From: UBA5336 sp964492485
GTDB taxonomy: Bacteria; Pseudomonadota; Alphaproteobacteria; Caulobacterales; Hyphomonadaceae
Reading direction: 5' to 3'
NCBI GenBank assembly: GCA_964492485.1
Contig: CAZBKM010000005.1
Span: forward strand, 74,028-138,027
Length of the DNA stretch: 64,000 bases
The notes under the pieces are model-generated. The model saw only the letters and a list, made by a program, of their open reading frames with translations. It was not told where the DNA came from and did no database searches. Numbering within the stretch: position 1 is the first letter of the stretch; each line of letters starts with the position of its first letter. Positions 9,152 to 17,688 of the stretch are shown here, piece after piece. Position numbers and translations under genes: made by a program.

Positions 9152-9218
9152 GCCCGCCGAATCGCCCTGACCCGGCGGCCTTCCGTTCGCAGGCCGGTCC
9201 GGTTGTTTCGAGTTCGCC

Positions 9219-9896
9219 TCAATCGACCCGGCGGACCGAGGTCAGGTCGGCGGTCAGATGCGAGTCCGTTCCGAGTCGTACCTGGCCATTCTCGCTCGCC
9301 ACATCGGTCACTGTCGTGATGACGCGTGGTGCCACCGCGCCGGTGGGCGTGCCGTTCCGGAAGTGATCGATCCTGAACTGGTAGACGTCATTGGGTGCCG
9401 TCGCCCCCGTCAGGGTCTCGCCGGACCAGCGATAGGTGTCCGCGTCGGGCGCAAGGCTTTGGGTCCAGAGCGGCTCGCCGGCGCTGTTGGTCACCGTCAG
9501 CACGGCTTCGTCGGTTCCTTCGGGGAGATCCGCGGTGAATTCGACCGGCTCGCCATCGAAGGGCACTGACGTGGTCTCCACCGACACCTTCTGGCCAAGC
9601 CATTCGCTGGTGATGGCCGAGTGAAGATCCCCGATCATCGTTGCGATGCTCTCCAGGTGGCCATTGGAGAGGACTTGCTGTTCGAGGCTCGAGAAGGTGG
9701 CAAGCTGTTCGACGAACTGGGTCGAATCCATCGGAGAGAGCGGATCCTGGTTCTGTACCTGAGCCGTCAGGAGCTGGATGAAGCTCTGGAAGTCCTCGCC
9801 GAAGGAGGTTCCCGTCGTCGACCCGGCATCCGCGCCTGAGGACGAGGCGGTCGACTGGGCGGCGGTCCCGCCAAGCAGGGGATTGATGCCGGACAT
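9219..9896 (-). CDS. flgD: Hook assembly scaffold FlgD
   Basis: Temporary cap for hook polymerisation. Residues about 35-80 carry the signature FIQLLTAQVQNQDPLSPMD and FVEQLATFSSLEQQV, and the C-terminal part has the FlgD tandem beta domains (VLTVTNSAGEPLWTQSL). It lies 110 bases downstream of fliK on the same strand, so the two are probably one transcript from the fliK promoter region. 225 residues is typical. Confidence 0.94.
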   Translation of the reverse strand: MSGINPLLGGTAAQSTASSSGADAGSTTGTSFGEDFQSFIQLLTAQVQNQDPLSPMDSTQFVEQLATFSSLEQQVLSNGHLESIATMIGDLHSAITSEWLGQKVSVETTSVPFDGEPVEFTADLPEGTDEAVLTVTNSAGEPLWTQSLAPDADTYRWSGETLTGATAPNDVYQFRIDHFRNGTPTGAVAPRVITTVTDVASENGQVRLGTDSHLTADLTSVRRVD

Positions 9897-10006
9897 CTTG
9901 GGCTCCTATGGCGCTTCCAGGTGACGGGGACACCGGTTTGTTGCCCGGAGGCCCGTCACGAAATGGGTCGAAGCGGTGCGTCGGATCCTTGCAAGGACGC
10001 GCTGCC

Positions 10007-11500
10007 TCAAAGTCTCAGATCGAGTCCGCCAGACGGCGTCAGGCGAATCGGTGTGTCAGGTGCCTGGCGTGCCGAAGCCGGCAGACCAGGGCCCCTTGGC
10101 TCATCGGTCTCCAGCAGCCCGGCCCGCAGGCGAGCCAGATCGGCCTCGTGCCGGCCAGACCCTGACTGGCTGTCCTGATGGAAGCTCATGTCCTGTCCCG
10201 ACAGCCCGTTGCGCTCCAGCGCCTGGATGAGTTCGAAATGGAGGTTTCTGAGCTGGCGCATGGCGTCGGGATTCTCGCCCGTTATCGTGACATGCTGCAG
10301 GCCCTGGGCGTCGAACTTGAAATCGATCGACACGCGGCCGAGCTCGGGCGGATCCAGTTGCACGACGATGCGGTCGGGCCGATCCTCACCGGCGGCGAGC
10401 GTCTGTTGGACCAGTGCGGGAAGGTCCCCCGGCGCCGCGGTCACCTGGACCGGCGCCCCGGACGAAGCGGGGCCGGCGGCCAGGGCCGTCTGAAGTGGGG
10501 TGGCCTGCGCCGTGGCGGTTGCCGGTGCCGTTGCAGTCGCCAGAAGCGGCGCGTCGCCCATGCTCAGACCATCGGTGCCGGTGGTGAGCGCGCGTGCGGC
10601 CGCATCGCCCGCAAGGGCTCCCGGCGTCGCGTCTGCGGCGATGGCGCGCTGACCATCGGCCTGAACGGCGAGGTCCGCCATACGTGGCGCATCGACCCGG
10701 ATCGCCTGGTCGCTCGCGCGGTCCCCGGCAAGCGGTATTCCGGTCCGCGCCGTCTCGCCCTCCGGCGCGGACTTGCCGTCGCCGGGGCTCGGTTGGCTCC
10801 TGACTTCCCGCCGATGATCGCTTTCCGACGCGGCACGAGAGGCCGTGACACCGGCCTCGGCTGCGCGGCGCGTCTGAAGGGCGGCCTCGGGGTCCGTTGG
10901 CGACGGCCGATCGCCTGCCGGGGTGTCGCGATCACCACGTTTGGGGGCGACCTCGCCGGCTTGCCCTGCCACGGCTGCATCCGTGCGTCCCGCCTGCGTG
11001 CCGGCGACGGCGGTGTCGACGGAGCCCGCCGCCTCGGCCGCGGCGGCCCCGGGACGTGTCCCGGCAGGCTCTGCGGTGGCGGATCCGGCGGGCGGTGCCT
11101 GCGGGGCCAAAGCGACCTCTGCGGAGGCGCTGGCCTGGCCTGGCTGCCGGTTGCCGGCATCGGACGTACGGCCCATGGCCCTTGCGTCCATTTCGGTCCC
11201 GGCGCCCGCCCGGTAACCTGCAGCGCCACCTGCAGCATCACCGGCGGCCCGTGGTGCGGTCGTATCCCTCGCCGGGCCGCGTGCATCGGCCGGCCCCAGA
11301 TCGGTGGCGGCGTCTGCATCCTTGTCCGTTCCCGCATCGCGCGGCGAGGTATTGGCGTTGGCGTCGGCGTCCCGGAGCTGGTCTGCAAAGGCCTTGCCCC
11401 GTCCGACGCCCTGTCCGGACGTGTCGGTCACGGGCTTCGGACTCTCCGCAGGGGCGCGGGTCGCCACCGACAGGAATTCCAGGGGCATGGATCCGGACAT
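10007..11500 (-). CDS. fliK: Hook-length control protein FliK
   Basis: Measures hook length and switches the export gate to filament substrates through FlhB. The 497 residues have a long, low-complexity Ala/Gly/Asp/Thr-rich middle (about 30-360) typical of FliK rulers, and a conserved C-terminal domain at about 380-460 containing VVQLDPPELGRVSIDFKFD and NLHFELIQALERNG. It starts at ATG 11500 beside a divergent region that contains a CtrA-like site. The very biased composition gives long spurious open frames on the opposite strand. Confidence 0.92.
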   Translation of the reverse strand: MSGSMPLEFLSVATRAPAESPKPVTDTSGQGVGRGKAFADQLRDADANANTSPRDAGTDKDADAATDLGPADARGPARDTTAPRAAGDAAGGAAGYRAGAGTEMDARAMGRTSDAGNRQPGQASASAEVALAPQAPPAGSATAEPAGTRPGAAAAEAAGSVDTAVAGTQAGRTDAAVAGQAGEVAPKRGDRDTPAGDRPSPTDPEAALQTRRAAEAGVTASRAASESDHRREVRSQPSPGDGKSAPEGETARTGIPLAGDRASDQAIRVDAPRMADLAVQADGQRAIAADATPGALAGDAAARALTTGTDGLSMGDAPLLATATAPATATAQATPLQTALAAGPASSGAPVQVTAAPGDLPALVQQTLAAGEDRPDRIVVQLDPPELGRVSIDFKFDAQGLQHVTITGENPDAMRQLRNLHFELIQALERNGLSGQDMSFHQDSQSGSGRHEADLARLRAGLLETDEPRGPGLPASARQAPDTPIRLTPSGGLDLRL

Positions 11501-11503
11501 GGG

Positions 11504-11529
11504 TTAACCGCCATTAAGTACCGATTAAC
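11504..11529. promoter_or_regulatory. CtrA-like site in the fliK / flgJ divergent promoter region
   Basis: TTAA at 11504, then TTAAGTACCGATTAAC at 11514-11529, a full match to TTAA-N7-TTAAC. It lies just upstream of fliK and about 90 bases before the flgJ-like start, so it could serve either or both. This is the best match to the CtrA consensus that I found in the window. Confidence 0.6.
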
Positions 11530-11617
11530 CGCACCCGACCATAGGTTGGTAAATCGGGCGTTAACCGGGCCGAAGACTGCCAGGGCGAGTGCGAAAATCT
11601 GTGGAGAATGGTCGCAA

Positions 11618-11980
11618 ATGACGAATTCCTTCTCTTTGCCGCCGGTCGACATGACCCTTGCAAAGTTGAATGCGTTGCCGATGGAGGGCCGTGCCAACCG
11701 CCAGCTTGCCGCCATCGAGGCCTCCGATCTGGGCCAGCGATTCGAACAGATGCTCTGGGCCGAAATGCTGAGCCATGCCGGGTTCGAGGAGGCCCTGACC
11801 CGTGGCGGCGGCGAAGGCGCGGCATCCTTCTCGCGGTTCGTGGTGGAGGCCGTGGCAAAGGATCTGGCCGCGCGCCACCCGCTGGGGATTGGAGAGACGC
11901 TGCCGGAGGGGGGCGCCGCGCCGGAAGCGGCCTCCCTGCCCGGTCATGGCCGCGACGGGAAGGGAGAGCCCCATGGATGA
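11618..11980 (+). CDS. flgJ: Rod-binding protein, FlgJ N-terminal type
   Basis: A 120-residue protein matching only the rod-cap half of FlgJ, with no muramidase domain, as is usual in alphaproteobacteria (also annotated as CheL). The core is DLGQRFEQMLWAEMLSHAG followed by GGEGAASFSRFVVEAVAKDL. The start is ATG 11618 (MTNSFSLPPVD), chosen because homology begins there; the open frame extends far upstream only because it lies opposite GC-rich fliK. The last eight bases overlap the next gene. Confidence 0.82.
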   Translation: MTNSFSLPPVDMTLAKLNALPMEGRANRQLAAIEASDLGQRFEQMLWAEMLSHAGFEEALTRGGGEGAASFSRFVVEAVAKDLAARHPLGIGETLPEGGAAPEAASLPGHGRDGKGEPHG

Positions 11981-12338
11981 GAGTGTCGCGCATCTGCGCA
12001 TGCTGCTGGAGACCGAGCGCGACCTGTTGCGGAGCGGGCGCGCCAAGGAAGCCGTGGCGCTGATTGAGGAGAAGAGCCAGGCTCTGCGGGCGCTTGAGGC
12101 CGCGCTCAACGGACAGGCCCGTGGATCGGTCGGTCCGGAGCGCCAGCGCGCCATCGCCGGCGTGATTCGCATGGCAGCGGAGAATGCGCTTCACTTCGAG
12201 GCCGTGCGCAATGGCCTGCGCAGCGCGATCTCGCGGCTAGAGGGCCTGCACGCCAACGCCTATGTGGGGGCATATGGGGAAAACGGGGCGCAACTTCCCT
12301 TCTCCCGGGCGTTCGGTCGGTATCGCAGCCGGGGCTGA
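11973..12338 (+). CDS. FlgN-like flagellar chaperone
   Basis: A 121-residue, strongly helical protein (MDESVAHLRMLLETERDLLR at the start) that resembles small alphaproteobacterial FlgN-type export chaperones for hook-associated proteins. The helical stretch LIEEKSQALRALEAALNG and the conserved R-MAAENALHFEAVRNGLRS segment fit that family. The start ATG 11973 overlaps flgJ by eight bases. The C-terminus (about 100-121) is probably disordered. Similarity to FlgN is judged from helical pattern and place, so the name is tentative. Confidence 0.6.
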   Translation: MDESVAHLRMLLETERDLLRSGRAKEAVALIEEKSQALRALEAALNGQARGSVGPERQRAIAGVIRMAAENALHFEAVRNGLRSAISRLEGLHANAYVGAYGENGAQLPFSRAFGRYRSRG

Positions 12339-12355
12339 CTGCACCCCCGTTTCGA

Positions 12356-12370
12356 TTAACCCTATGTAAA
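12356..12370 (+). promoter_or_regulatory. CtrA-like site upstream of flagellin
   Basis: TTAA, seven bases, TAAA, about 130 bases before the flagellin ATG. One half-site base differs from consensus. If used as a promoter element it leaves a long 5' untranslated leader on the flagellin mRNA, which is where FlbT acts in Caulobacter. I found no convincing sigma-54 element in this leader. Confidence 0.42.
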
Positions 12371-12496
12371 GTCGCCACTGATAGCCCAGTCGGTAACAAC
12401 CAAGACGGGTTGCTGGGGTTTCCCGATTGTCAGGATGACACGTGTTCAGACCCGGCCGCGCCATGGTGCCGGCTGCAATCGTGAAGGGCGATAAAA

Positions 12497-13744
12497 ATGT
12501 CCAGTATCCTTACCAACAACAGCGCCATGGTGGCGCTTGAGACCCTGCGCAACATCAACAAGAACCTCGAGACCGTTCAGAACGAGATTTCGACCGGCAA
12601 GAAGGTCGGCTCCGCCAAGGACAATGCGGCAATCTGGGCCATCTCGACCGTCATGTCCACGGACGTGGAGAGCTTCAAGCAGATCTCAGACTCTCTGAAC
12701 CTCGGGTCGTCGACCGTTGGCGTCGCCCGCAACGCGGCGGAGTCCGTCACGAGCCTCGTTCAGGACATCAAGTCCCTGATCGTGTCCGCTCAGGAGCAGA
12801 ACGTCGACCGTTCGAAGATCCAGACCGAAATCGACGCAAAGGTCTCCCAGATTGAAACCGTGGTCGGCGCTGCCCAGTTCTCCGGCCTGAACCTGGTTGA
12901 CGGTTCCAGCACGGCTGACGTGTCGATCCTGGCGTCTCTCGACCGTTCTTCCTCCGGAACGGTTTCGGCGTCCTATATCGACGTGGCCCGTCAGGATCTC
13001 TCGATCTCGAATACGGCGACCGGAGCGACGTTTGGAGGTACCGGCGTTACCGACACGACGATCATCGACAATGGCGGCACGAATGCCGGTACGAGTGACA
13101 CGGTCGCCGACAGCGCGTCGCAGGACATCACGATCGCGAGCGTCGCGGACGGCTATTCCTACCGCATCATCCTTGACGACACGGCTACGACCAACAGCAT
13201 CGGCCAGCGCACCTTCGAATATGTTGCCAGTAGCGATGACAGCGCCAACTCGGTTGCCGCGAACCTTGCCAATCAGATGCAGACCTTTCTGGATGCAACG
13301 GGCGACAGCAACTACACGGTGTCTTATGACGATGATGTCATCACGGTCGAGAACAACTCTGGCGATGTGCTGACGATCACGGCTGAATCTGCCACGGGCG
13401 GTACTGCTGGCACAAGCGCAGGCGGTCTCGGCAACCTGTCCACCATCGATGTTACGACTGACGCCGGCGCAACGTCCGCTCTGACCTCGGTCGAAAGCCT
13501 GCTCGACACCGCCATCGATGCGGCTGCTGCTTTCGGTTCGGCCCAGAGCCGTATCGCTGACCAGTCGGAGTTCGTCTCCACGCTGATCGACTCCCTGACC
13601 TCGGGTGTCGGTGGCCTGACCGACGCGGACATCGAGGCGGCCTCGGCCAAGCTGCAGGCGCTGCAGGTGCAGCAGCAGCTGGGCGTGCAGGCCCTGTCGA
13701 TCGCCAATTCGGCGCCGCAGACCCTGCTGTCCCTCTTCCGTTAA
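12497..13744 (+). CDS. fliC: Flagellin
   Basis: Filament subunit exported by the flagellar secretion system. 415 residues. The N-terminal D0/D1 region (about 1-150) includes MSSILTNNSAMVALETLRNI and GKKVGSAKDNAAIWAIS, and the C-terminal D0/D1 (about 325-415) ends with QVQQQLGVQALSIANSAPQT and LLSLFR. Between them is a Ser/Thr/Asp/Gly-rich surface domain of about 170 residues that has no cysteine. The protein is larger than the compact 270-280 residue flagellins of Caulobacter. Only one flagellin gene lies in the window. flaF and flbT follow directly. Confidence 0.97.
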   Translation: MSSILTNNSAMVALETLRNINKNLETVQNEISTGKKVGSAKDNAAIWAISTVMSTDVESFKQISDSLNLGSSTVGVARNAAESVTSLVQDIKSLIVSAQEQNVDRSKIQTEIDAKVSQIETVVGAAQFSGLNLVDGSSTADVSILASLDRSSSGTVSASYIDVARQDLSISNTATGATFGGTGVTDTTIIDNGGTNAGTSDTVADSASQDITIASVADGYSYRIILDDTATTNSIGQRTFEYVASSDDSANSVAANLANQMQTFLDATGDSNYTVSYDDDVITVENNSGDVLTITAESATGGTAGTSAGGLGNLSTIDVTTDAGATSALTSVESLLDTAIDAAAAFGSAQSRIADQSEFVSTLIDSLTSGVGGLTDADIEAASAKLQALQVQQQLGVQALSIANSAPQTLLSLFR

Positions 13745-13755
13745 GTTGACTGACC

Positions 13756-13782
13756 GACCCGGGCGCCGCGCGCGCCCGGGTC
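13756..13782 (+). terminator. GC-rich hairpin between flagellin and flaF
   Basis: Perfect 11-base arms GACCCGGGCGC and GCGCCCGGGTC with a five-base loop, 12 bases after the flagellin stop. No T-run follows, and the flaF ribosome site starts only 10 bases later. It may protect the flagellin mRNA 3' end or attenuate reading into flaF/flbT rather than act as a full terminator. Confidence 0.5.
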
Positions 13783-13803
13783 AACCACCCCGAGGAGCGC
13801 AAC

Positions 13804-14226
13804 TTGCAGCAACTGGCATACAAGGCTTACGGCGAGGCAACGACCCGTACCGCCAGCGACAAGCAGATCGAACTGGCGCTTTTCCAACAGATCACGCAGG
13901 CCCTGCGAACCGTCGCCCGCCAGGACGATCCGCCGCTCGCAGACTGGGCCGACGCAATCCACCGCAATCAGCAGCTCTGGTCGATCATCTCCACCGATGT
14001 GCTGAGCGCGGCCAACCGGCTTCCCGACGACACCAAGGCCAGCCTGATCCAGATCTCCAAATTCGTCCGTCAGCACAGTCTTAAGGTGCTGGCCAGGGAA
14101 GCCACGCTCGACGACCTGATCGAGGTCAACGAGACGATCATCACCGGCCTGGCCGGGGTTGCTGCGGCCCAGTCTGCCGTCCAGTCTGTCGCTGAAGCGG
14201 CCGACGCGGCCGGGGATGCGGCCTGA
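13804..14226 (+). CDS. flaF: Flagellar biosynthesis regulator FlaF
   Basis: Alphaproteobacterial protein needed for flagellin synthesis and secretion, acting opposite to FlbT. 140 residues; the family features AYGEATTRTASDKQIELALF, the conserved LWSIISTDVLSAANRLPDD and the helical segment LIQISKFVRQHSLKVL are clear. Translation starts at TTG 13804 behind GAGGAG, eight or so bases upstream. It sits directly downstream of flagellin and overlaps flbT by one base. Confidence 0.92.
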   Translation: MQQLAYKAYGEATTRTASDKQIELALFQQITQALRTVARQDDPPLADWADAIHRNQQLWSIISTDVLSAANRLPDDTKASLIQISKFVRQHSLKVLAREATLDDLIEVNETIITGLAGVAAAQSAVQSVAEAADAAGDAA

Positions 14227-14660
14227 TGTCCGGTCTGGTCCTGAAACTGGCGCCGGGCGAGCGCGTGGTCGTGAACGGCGCGACGCTGGAGAATGGCGAC
14301 CGCCCCTCGCGCATCCGGATCACGTCGGGTAATGCGCGTGTCCTTCGCTGTCGTGACGCACTTCATCCAGACGATGTCGATACCCCTGTCAAGCGAGTGT
14401 ATTTCGCGATTCAGCTCCTGATTACGGGCGATCTCGAGGAAGAGGAGACGCTGCCGGCGGTCGCGGACTCGTGCGCCAGGCTGCGCGACGTCTTTTCCAC
14501 GATTCGGCCTGACCTGGTGCCGACCCTCGAAGATATGATCGGTCGTGGAAACTACTATTCTGCACTCTGCCACATGCGCCAGATGATTGCCTTGGAGGCG
14601 GACCTGTTCGCCCGCTACCGGCCGGACCCCGACGCCCTGATGGGCGTGGGCGCTGCCTGA
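14226..14660 (+). CDS. flbT: Flagellin mRNA regulator FlbT
   Basis: Post-transcriptional repressor that in Caulobacter binds the flagellin mRNA leader and promotes its decay. The 144 residues match the family: MSGLVLKLAPGERVVVNGA at the start (a beta-rich opening), then ARVLRCRDALHPDDVDTPVK, then YFAIQLLITGDLEEE, and a helical C-terminus with RGNYYSALCHMRQMIALE. The start is coupled to the flaF stop (TGATG). Together with the long flagellin leader this suggests the usual feedback from filament assembly to flagellin expression. Confidence 0.94.
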   Translation: MSGLVLKLAPGERVVVNGATLENGDRPSRIRITSGNARVLRCRDALHPDDVDTPVKRVYFAIQLLITGDLEEEETLPAVADSCARLRDVFSTIRPDLVPTLEDMIGRGNYYSALCHMRQMIALEADLFARYRPDPDALMGVGAA

Positions 14661-14664
14661 AACC

Positions 14665-15501
14665 ATGTTCCAGCCGGCAATCCCCCTGCCCGGCTATGGA
14701 GGATGGAAATTCCTCCAGTCCACATATGCGCGCCAGCTCGACAGCTTTGCGGACTCGCCGCAGATCCGGAATGATCGCGACTATCTGGTCGAAAAGCTCT
14801 CGCAACCGATCTCGACCGAGGCGTTCCTCGATGACCGGCGGCTGCTCAGGGTGACCATGACGGCCTTTGGCCTGGCCGGTGAGGAGTGGAAGCGCGGATT
14901 CGTCGAGAAGGCGCTCGATGAGGCGGCCGATCCCGAAAGCACCTTCTTCCAGAGGCTGAACAATCCGAAATACACCCGCTACGCCCAGACCTTCGTGCCG
15001 GAGAACGGTCAGATCGCCATCGCGCCCGACCGGCTCGCCGAGCTTTCCGGAGAGTTCGAACGCGCCGCCTTCCAGCTTGCCGTGGGTGAGGTCGACAATT
15101 CGATGCGCCTCAGCCTGAACTACCAGTCCGAGATCGTGGACATGGTCGGTGTCGGCTCGAGCGATCAGGCGATCCTTTACCGCATACTCGGCAATGTCCC
15201 CTTGCGCACGGTTCTGGAGGGCGCGCTCAACCTGCCCCAGGATATGCGCAGCCTCGATCTCGACCGGCAGGCGGACATCCTGCGCGAGCAGCTCTCGAGC
15301 AAACTCGGGGTGCGCGACCTGACGGACCTGACCCGGCTGGACACGATCGACGAGGTGATCAAGCGCTACCATGCCATGAACGCGATCCAGCAGGGCCCCT
15401 CGCCAACGACTCCGGGGGCCACGGCCCTGGCCCTGCTGAACAGCAGCATCGGCTTTGGCAGCGGGGCCAGCCAGAACCTTTTCCTAAGCCTCCTGCGCTG
15501 A
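14665..15501 (+). CDS. DUF1217 flagellar-cluster protein
   Basis: A 278-residue soluble-looking protein with no signal peptide, matching the DUF1217 family found almost only in alphaproteobacterial flagellar clusters; biochemical role not known to me. Recognisable pieces are GGWKFLQSTYARQLDSFA near the N-terminus, the repeated region FFQRLNNPKYTRYAQTFV and SSDQAILYRILGNVPLRTVL, and the closing LFLSLLR. It starts five bases after flbT and its 3' end overlaps the converging fliI by 18 bases. Export as a structural or regulatory filament-related protein is possible but unproven. Confidence 0.75.
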   Translation: MFQPAIPLPGYGGWKFLQSTYARQLDSFADSPQIRNDRDYLVEKLSQPISTEAFLDDRRLLRVTMTAFGLAGEEWKRGFVEKALDEAADPESTFFQRLNNPKYTRYAQTFVPENGQIAIAPDRLAELSGEFERAAFQLAVGEVDNSMRLSLNYQSEIVDMVGVGSSDQAILYRILGNVPLRTVLEGALNLPQDMRSLDLDRQADILREQLSSKLGVRDLTDLTRLDTIDEVIKRYHAMNAIQQGPSPTTPGATALALLNSSIGFGSGASQNLFLSLLR

Positions 15502-16827
15502 TCCCGGAGGCGGCACCGACGCAAGGATCTCCGCCAGCGTGGCGAAAGCGGCCTCCACATCGCCCGGATTGCGCCGGGCGACAAATGCGTCGAGTGCGGG
15601 ATAAAGCGCGATGGCGCGGTCCGCCTCGGCGTCCTTGCCGAATTCGTAGAGATTGGCGCGGAGCATCGGCGCCACCTCGTCATACAGGGCCACCAGCCGG
15701 CGATAGTCCTGAAGGCACGCGTTTTCCGCCTCGGTCGCGGCCTTGGGCAGGCTGCGCGAGACGCTGCGCAGCACATCGATAGCGGGATAGCGGCCGCGTT
15801 CGGCGATGGCGCGTGACAGGACAATATGTCCGTCCAGAATGCCCCGGATCATGTCGGCGACCGGCTCTTCGAGGTCGGAGCCCGCCACCAGGACCGAATA
15901 GATCGCGGTGATGTCGCCCTGGCCATGGACGCCGGGGCCGGAGCGTTCGGCCAGTTCGGCGATCACGCGCACGGTTGAGGGCGGGAAGGCATTCAGCGCA
16001 GGCGTCTCGCCGGCCATGAGCGCGATCTCGCGATGTGCCTCGGCAAAACGGGTAATCGAATCAAACAGAAACAGGACGTTGTGGCCCTCGTCGCGGAAAT
16101 GCTCAGCTGCGGCCATGGCACAATAGGCGGCCCGCTTCTTCGCGCCTGGCGGCTCACTTGCGGTTGCGGTCACGACCACGGTGCGCGGCAGGGCGTCGGC
16201 CGGCAACGTGTTGGTGACGAACTCGTTCACCTCTCGGCTGCGCTCACCGATCAGGGCGATGACAACCCGGTCGGCGTCGATCCCCCCTGCCAGCGAGCCG
16301 AGCAGCGTGGACTTGCCAATTCCCGAGCCGGCAAACAGCCCCACACGCTGCCCCCGGCACAGGGGCAGCAGCGTGTCGGTGGCCATCCAGCCGGACGACA
16401 GCCGCGGTCCCAGCGTGCGGCGCGCATGGGCCGGCGGCGCAGGGGCGAGCAGCGCCCTCGCCTCGGCCCCAAGGCCGGCATCAGCGACACCGGAAGCCGT
16501 CGGCGGGCGGGCCACTTCCCCGCGATAGTTGACGATCTGTCCCAGCCAGTGGTCGCCCGGCGCGACCGTCGCTTCGGGCTCGATCCGCACGCGGTCGCCG
16601 ACGCGAATCGCATCGCACGGCGAGAACAGGAGCGCGGTCACCGAATCCTCCGACACCTGAAGCACTTCGCCATGGGCGGTGAAGCCCGGTTTTTCCACCA
16701 CGATCTCGTTGCCAACGCCGGCCAGCTCGCTGACACCGGCAATCCTTAACGCACCGGGGGCGACGTCGGTCACGGTTCCCCAGAGCCGGAACAGCCGTTG
16801 TCGCTGGGCATGTCGGGTCTGCGGCAT
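15484..16827 (-). CDS. fliI: Flagellar export ATPase FliI
   Basis: ATPase that energises loading of substrates into the flagellar type III export apparatus. 447 residues with an F1-type beta fold N-terminal domain, Walker A at about 166-174 (AGSGIGKST), then VVIALIGERSREVNEFV and Walker B-like VLFLFDSITRFAEAHREIAL, and the C-terminal AENACLQDYRRLVALYDEVA. It is on the opposite strand from its neighbours and diverges from flgB. Three TTAA half-sites lie between the two starts. Confidence 0.96.
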   Translation of the reverse strand: MPQTRHAQRQRLFRLWGTVTDVAPGALRIAGVSELAGVGNEIVVEKPGFTAHGEVLQVSEDSVTALLFSPCDAIRVGDRVRIEPEATVAPGDHWLGQIVNYRGEVARPPTASGVADAGLGAEARALLAPAPPAHARRTLGPRLSSGWMATDTLLPLCRGQRVGLFAGSGIGKSTLLGSLAGGIDADRVVIALIGERSREVNEFVTNTLPADALPRTVVVTATASEPPGAKKRAAYCAMAAAEHFRDEGHNVLFLFDSITRFAEAHREIALMAGETPALNAFPPSTVRVIAELAERSGPGVHGQGDITAIYSVLVAGSDLEEPVADMIRGILDGHIVLSRAIAERGRYPAIDVLRSVSRSLPKAATEAENACLQDYRRLVALYDEVAPMLRANLYEFGKDAEADRAIALYPALDAFVARRNPGDVEAAFATLAEILASVPPPGSAQEA

Positions 16828-16850
16828 GGCGTGCGGGTCCCCAGAAGGCG

Positions 16851-16898
16851 TTAACCGTTTCTTTAACGTATCGGTCGATGTGTTGCCGTGCGGTTAAC
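16851..16898. promoter_or_regulatory. Cluster of TTAAC half-sites between fliI and flgB
   Basis: TTAAC occurs at 16851, 16863 and 16894. The first two are separated by eight instead of seven bases, so the pair is a relaxed CtrA-type site. It sits in the only space available for the fliI and flgB promoters. Confidence 0.35.
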
Positions 16899-16913
16899 CA
16901 AGGTGAATCGCCC

Positions 16914-17273
16914 ATGATCAACGATTTGTCCCTGTTCCAGATCTACGGCGCGATGGCGCGTCACGCGTCGGAGAGCCAGCGTGTCAGCGCGACCAATATC
17001 GCGAACGCCGACCGGCCGGGCTACCAGGCGGTCGAGCTGGAATCCTTTCAGGATTACCTCGCGCGGGTGTCGAACGGGGCGCCCGGAGGGGGGCTGACGG
17101 CATCATTCAAGCTGCTCGACAGCCCGTCGGCCGCCTCGCCGAACGGCAACACGTCGAGCCTGGAAGCGCAGGCGTTCAGGGCGGCCGAGGCGAAGGGCCA
17201 GCATGAGTTGGCATTGACGGTCTACACCAAATCGCTGGACCTGATGCGTCTGGCGCTCGGTCGGCGCAGTTAG
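16914..17273 (+). CDS. flgB: Proximal rod protein FlgB
   Basis: First rod subunit above the MS-ring. 119 residues starting at ATG 16914 (MINDLSLFQIYGAMARHASE); a start at 16878 would run through the TTAAC cluster and adds residues foreign to the family. The rod motif TNIANADRPGYQAVELESF is clear, and the C-terminal helix ends LALTVYTKSLDLMRLALG. flgC follows after 11 bases. Confidence 0.93.
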   Translation: MINDLSLFQIYGAMARHASESQRVSATNIANADRPGYQAVELESFQDYLARVSNGAPGGGLTASFKLLDSPSAASPNGNTSSLEAQAFRAAEAKGQHELALTVYTKSLDLMRLALGRRS

Positions 17274-17284
17274 GGAGCGGTCTG

Positions 17285-17668
17285 ATGAATTCCCTCAAGG
17301 CAACGATGATGCAGGCCATGTCCGGGATGCAGACGCAGTCCCAGCGCATTGGCGTGACCGCCGAGAACATTTCCAATGCCGATACGCCGGGCTATCGCCG
17401 CAAGCTGCTGGTCGATGCGCCCGGTGCCACGTCGGCCGAGGCTTTCAAGGCCCTGCGGGTGCAGCTCGACACCACGCCGGGCGAACGCGCCTACGACCCC
17501 GCCCATCCGCTGGCCGACGGCGACGGCTATGTGACGATGTCAAACGTCTCGCTGGTGACGGAAATGGCCGACATGCGCGAGGCCAACCGCTCCTACGAGG
17601 CCAATCTCAACTCGTTCCAACAGGCTCGCGACATGTACCGGTCGCTGCTGGACATCCTGCGGCGCTGA
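17285..17668 (+). CDS. flgC: Proximal rod protein FlgC
   Basis: 127-residue rod protein. N-terminal ENISNADTPGYRRKLL and C-terminal VTEMADMREANRSYEANLNS are diagnostic; FlgC has this short form without a large central domain. Encoded between flgB and fliE in the usual flgB-flgC-fliE order. Confidence 0.95.
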   Translation: MNSLKATMMQAMSGMQTQSQRIGVTAENISNADTPGYRRKLLVDAPGATSAEAFKALRVQLDTTPGERAYDPAHPLADGDGYVTMSNVSLVTEMADMREANRSYEANLNSFQQARDMYRSLLDILRR

Positions 17669-17688
17669 ACGGATAGGGAGCTGGCCCC

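Noticed and set aside
10178..11617. Upstream part of a 600-codon open frame on the plus strand
   Set aside because: It lies opposite fliK, whose biased GC-rich composition leaves stop-free antisense frames. Only the last 120 codons (from 11618) match a protein family.
16878..16913. Upstream start for flgB
   Set aside because: Would add 12 codons that run through the TTAAC regulatory cluster and do not match FlgB.
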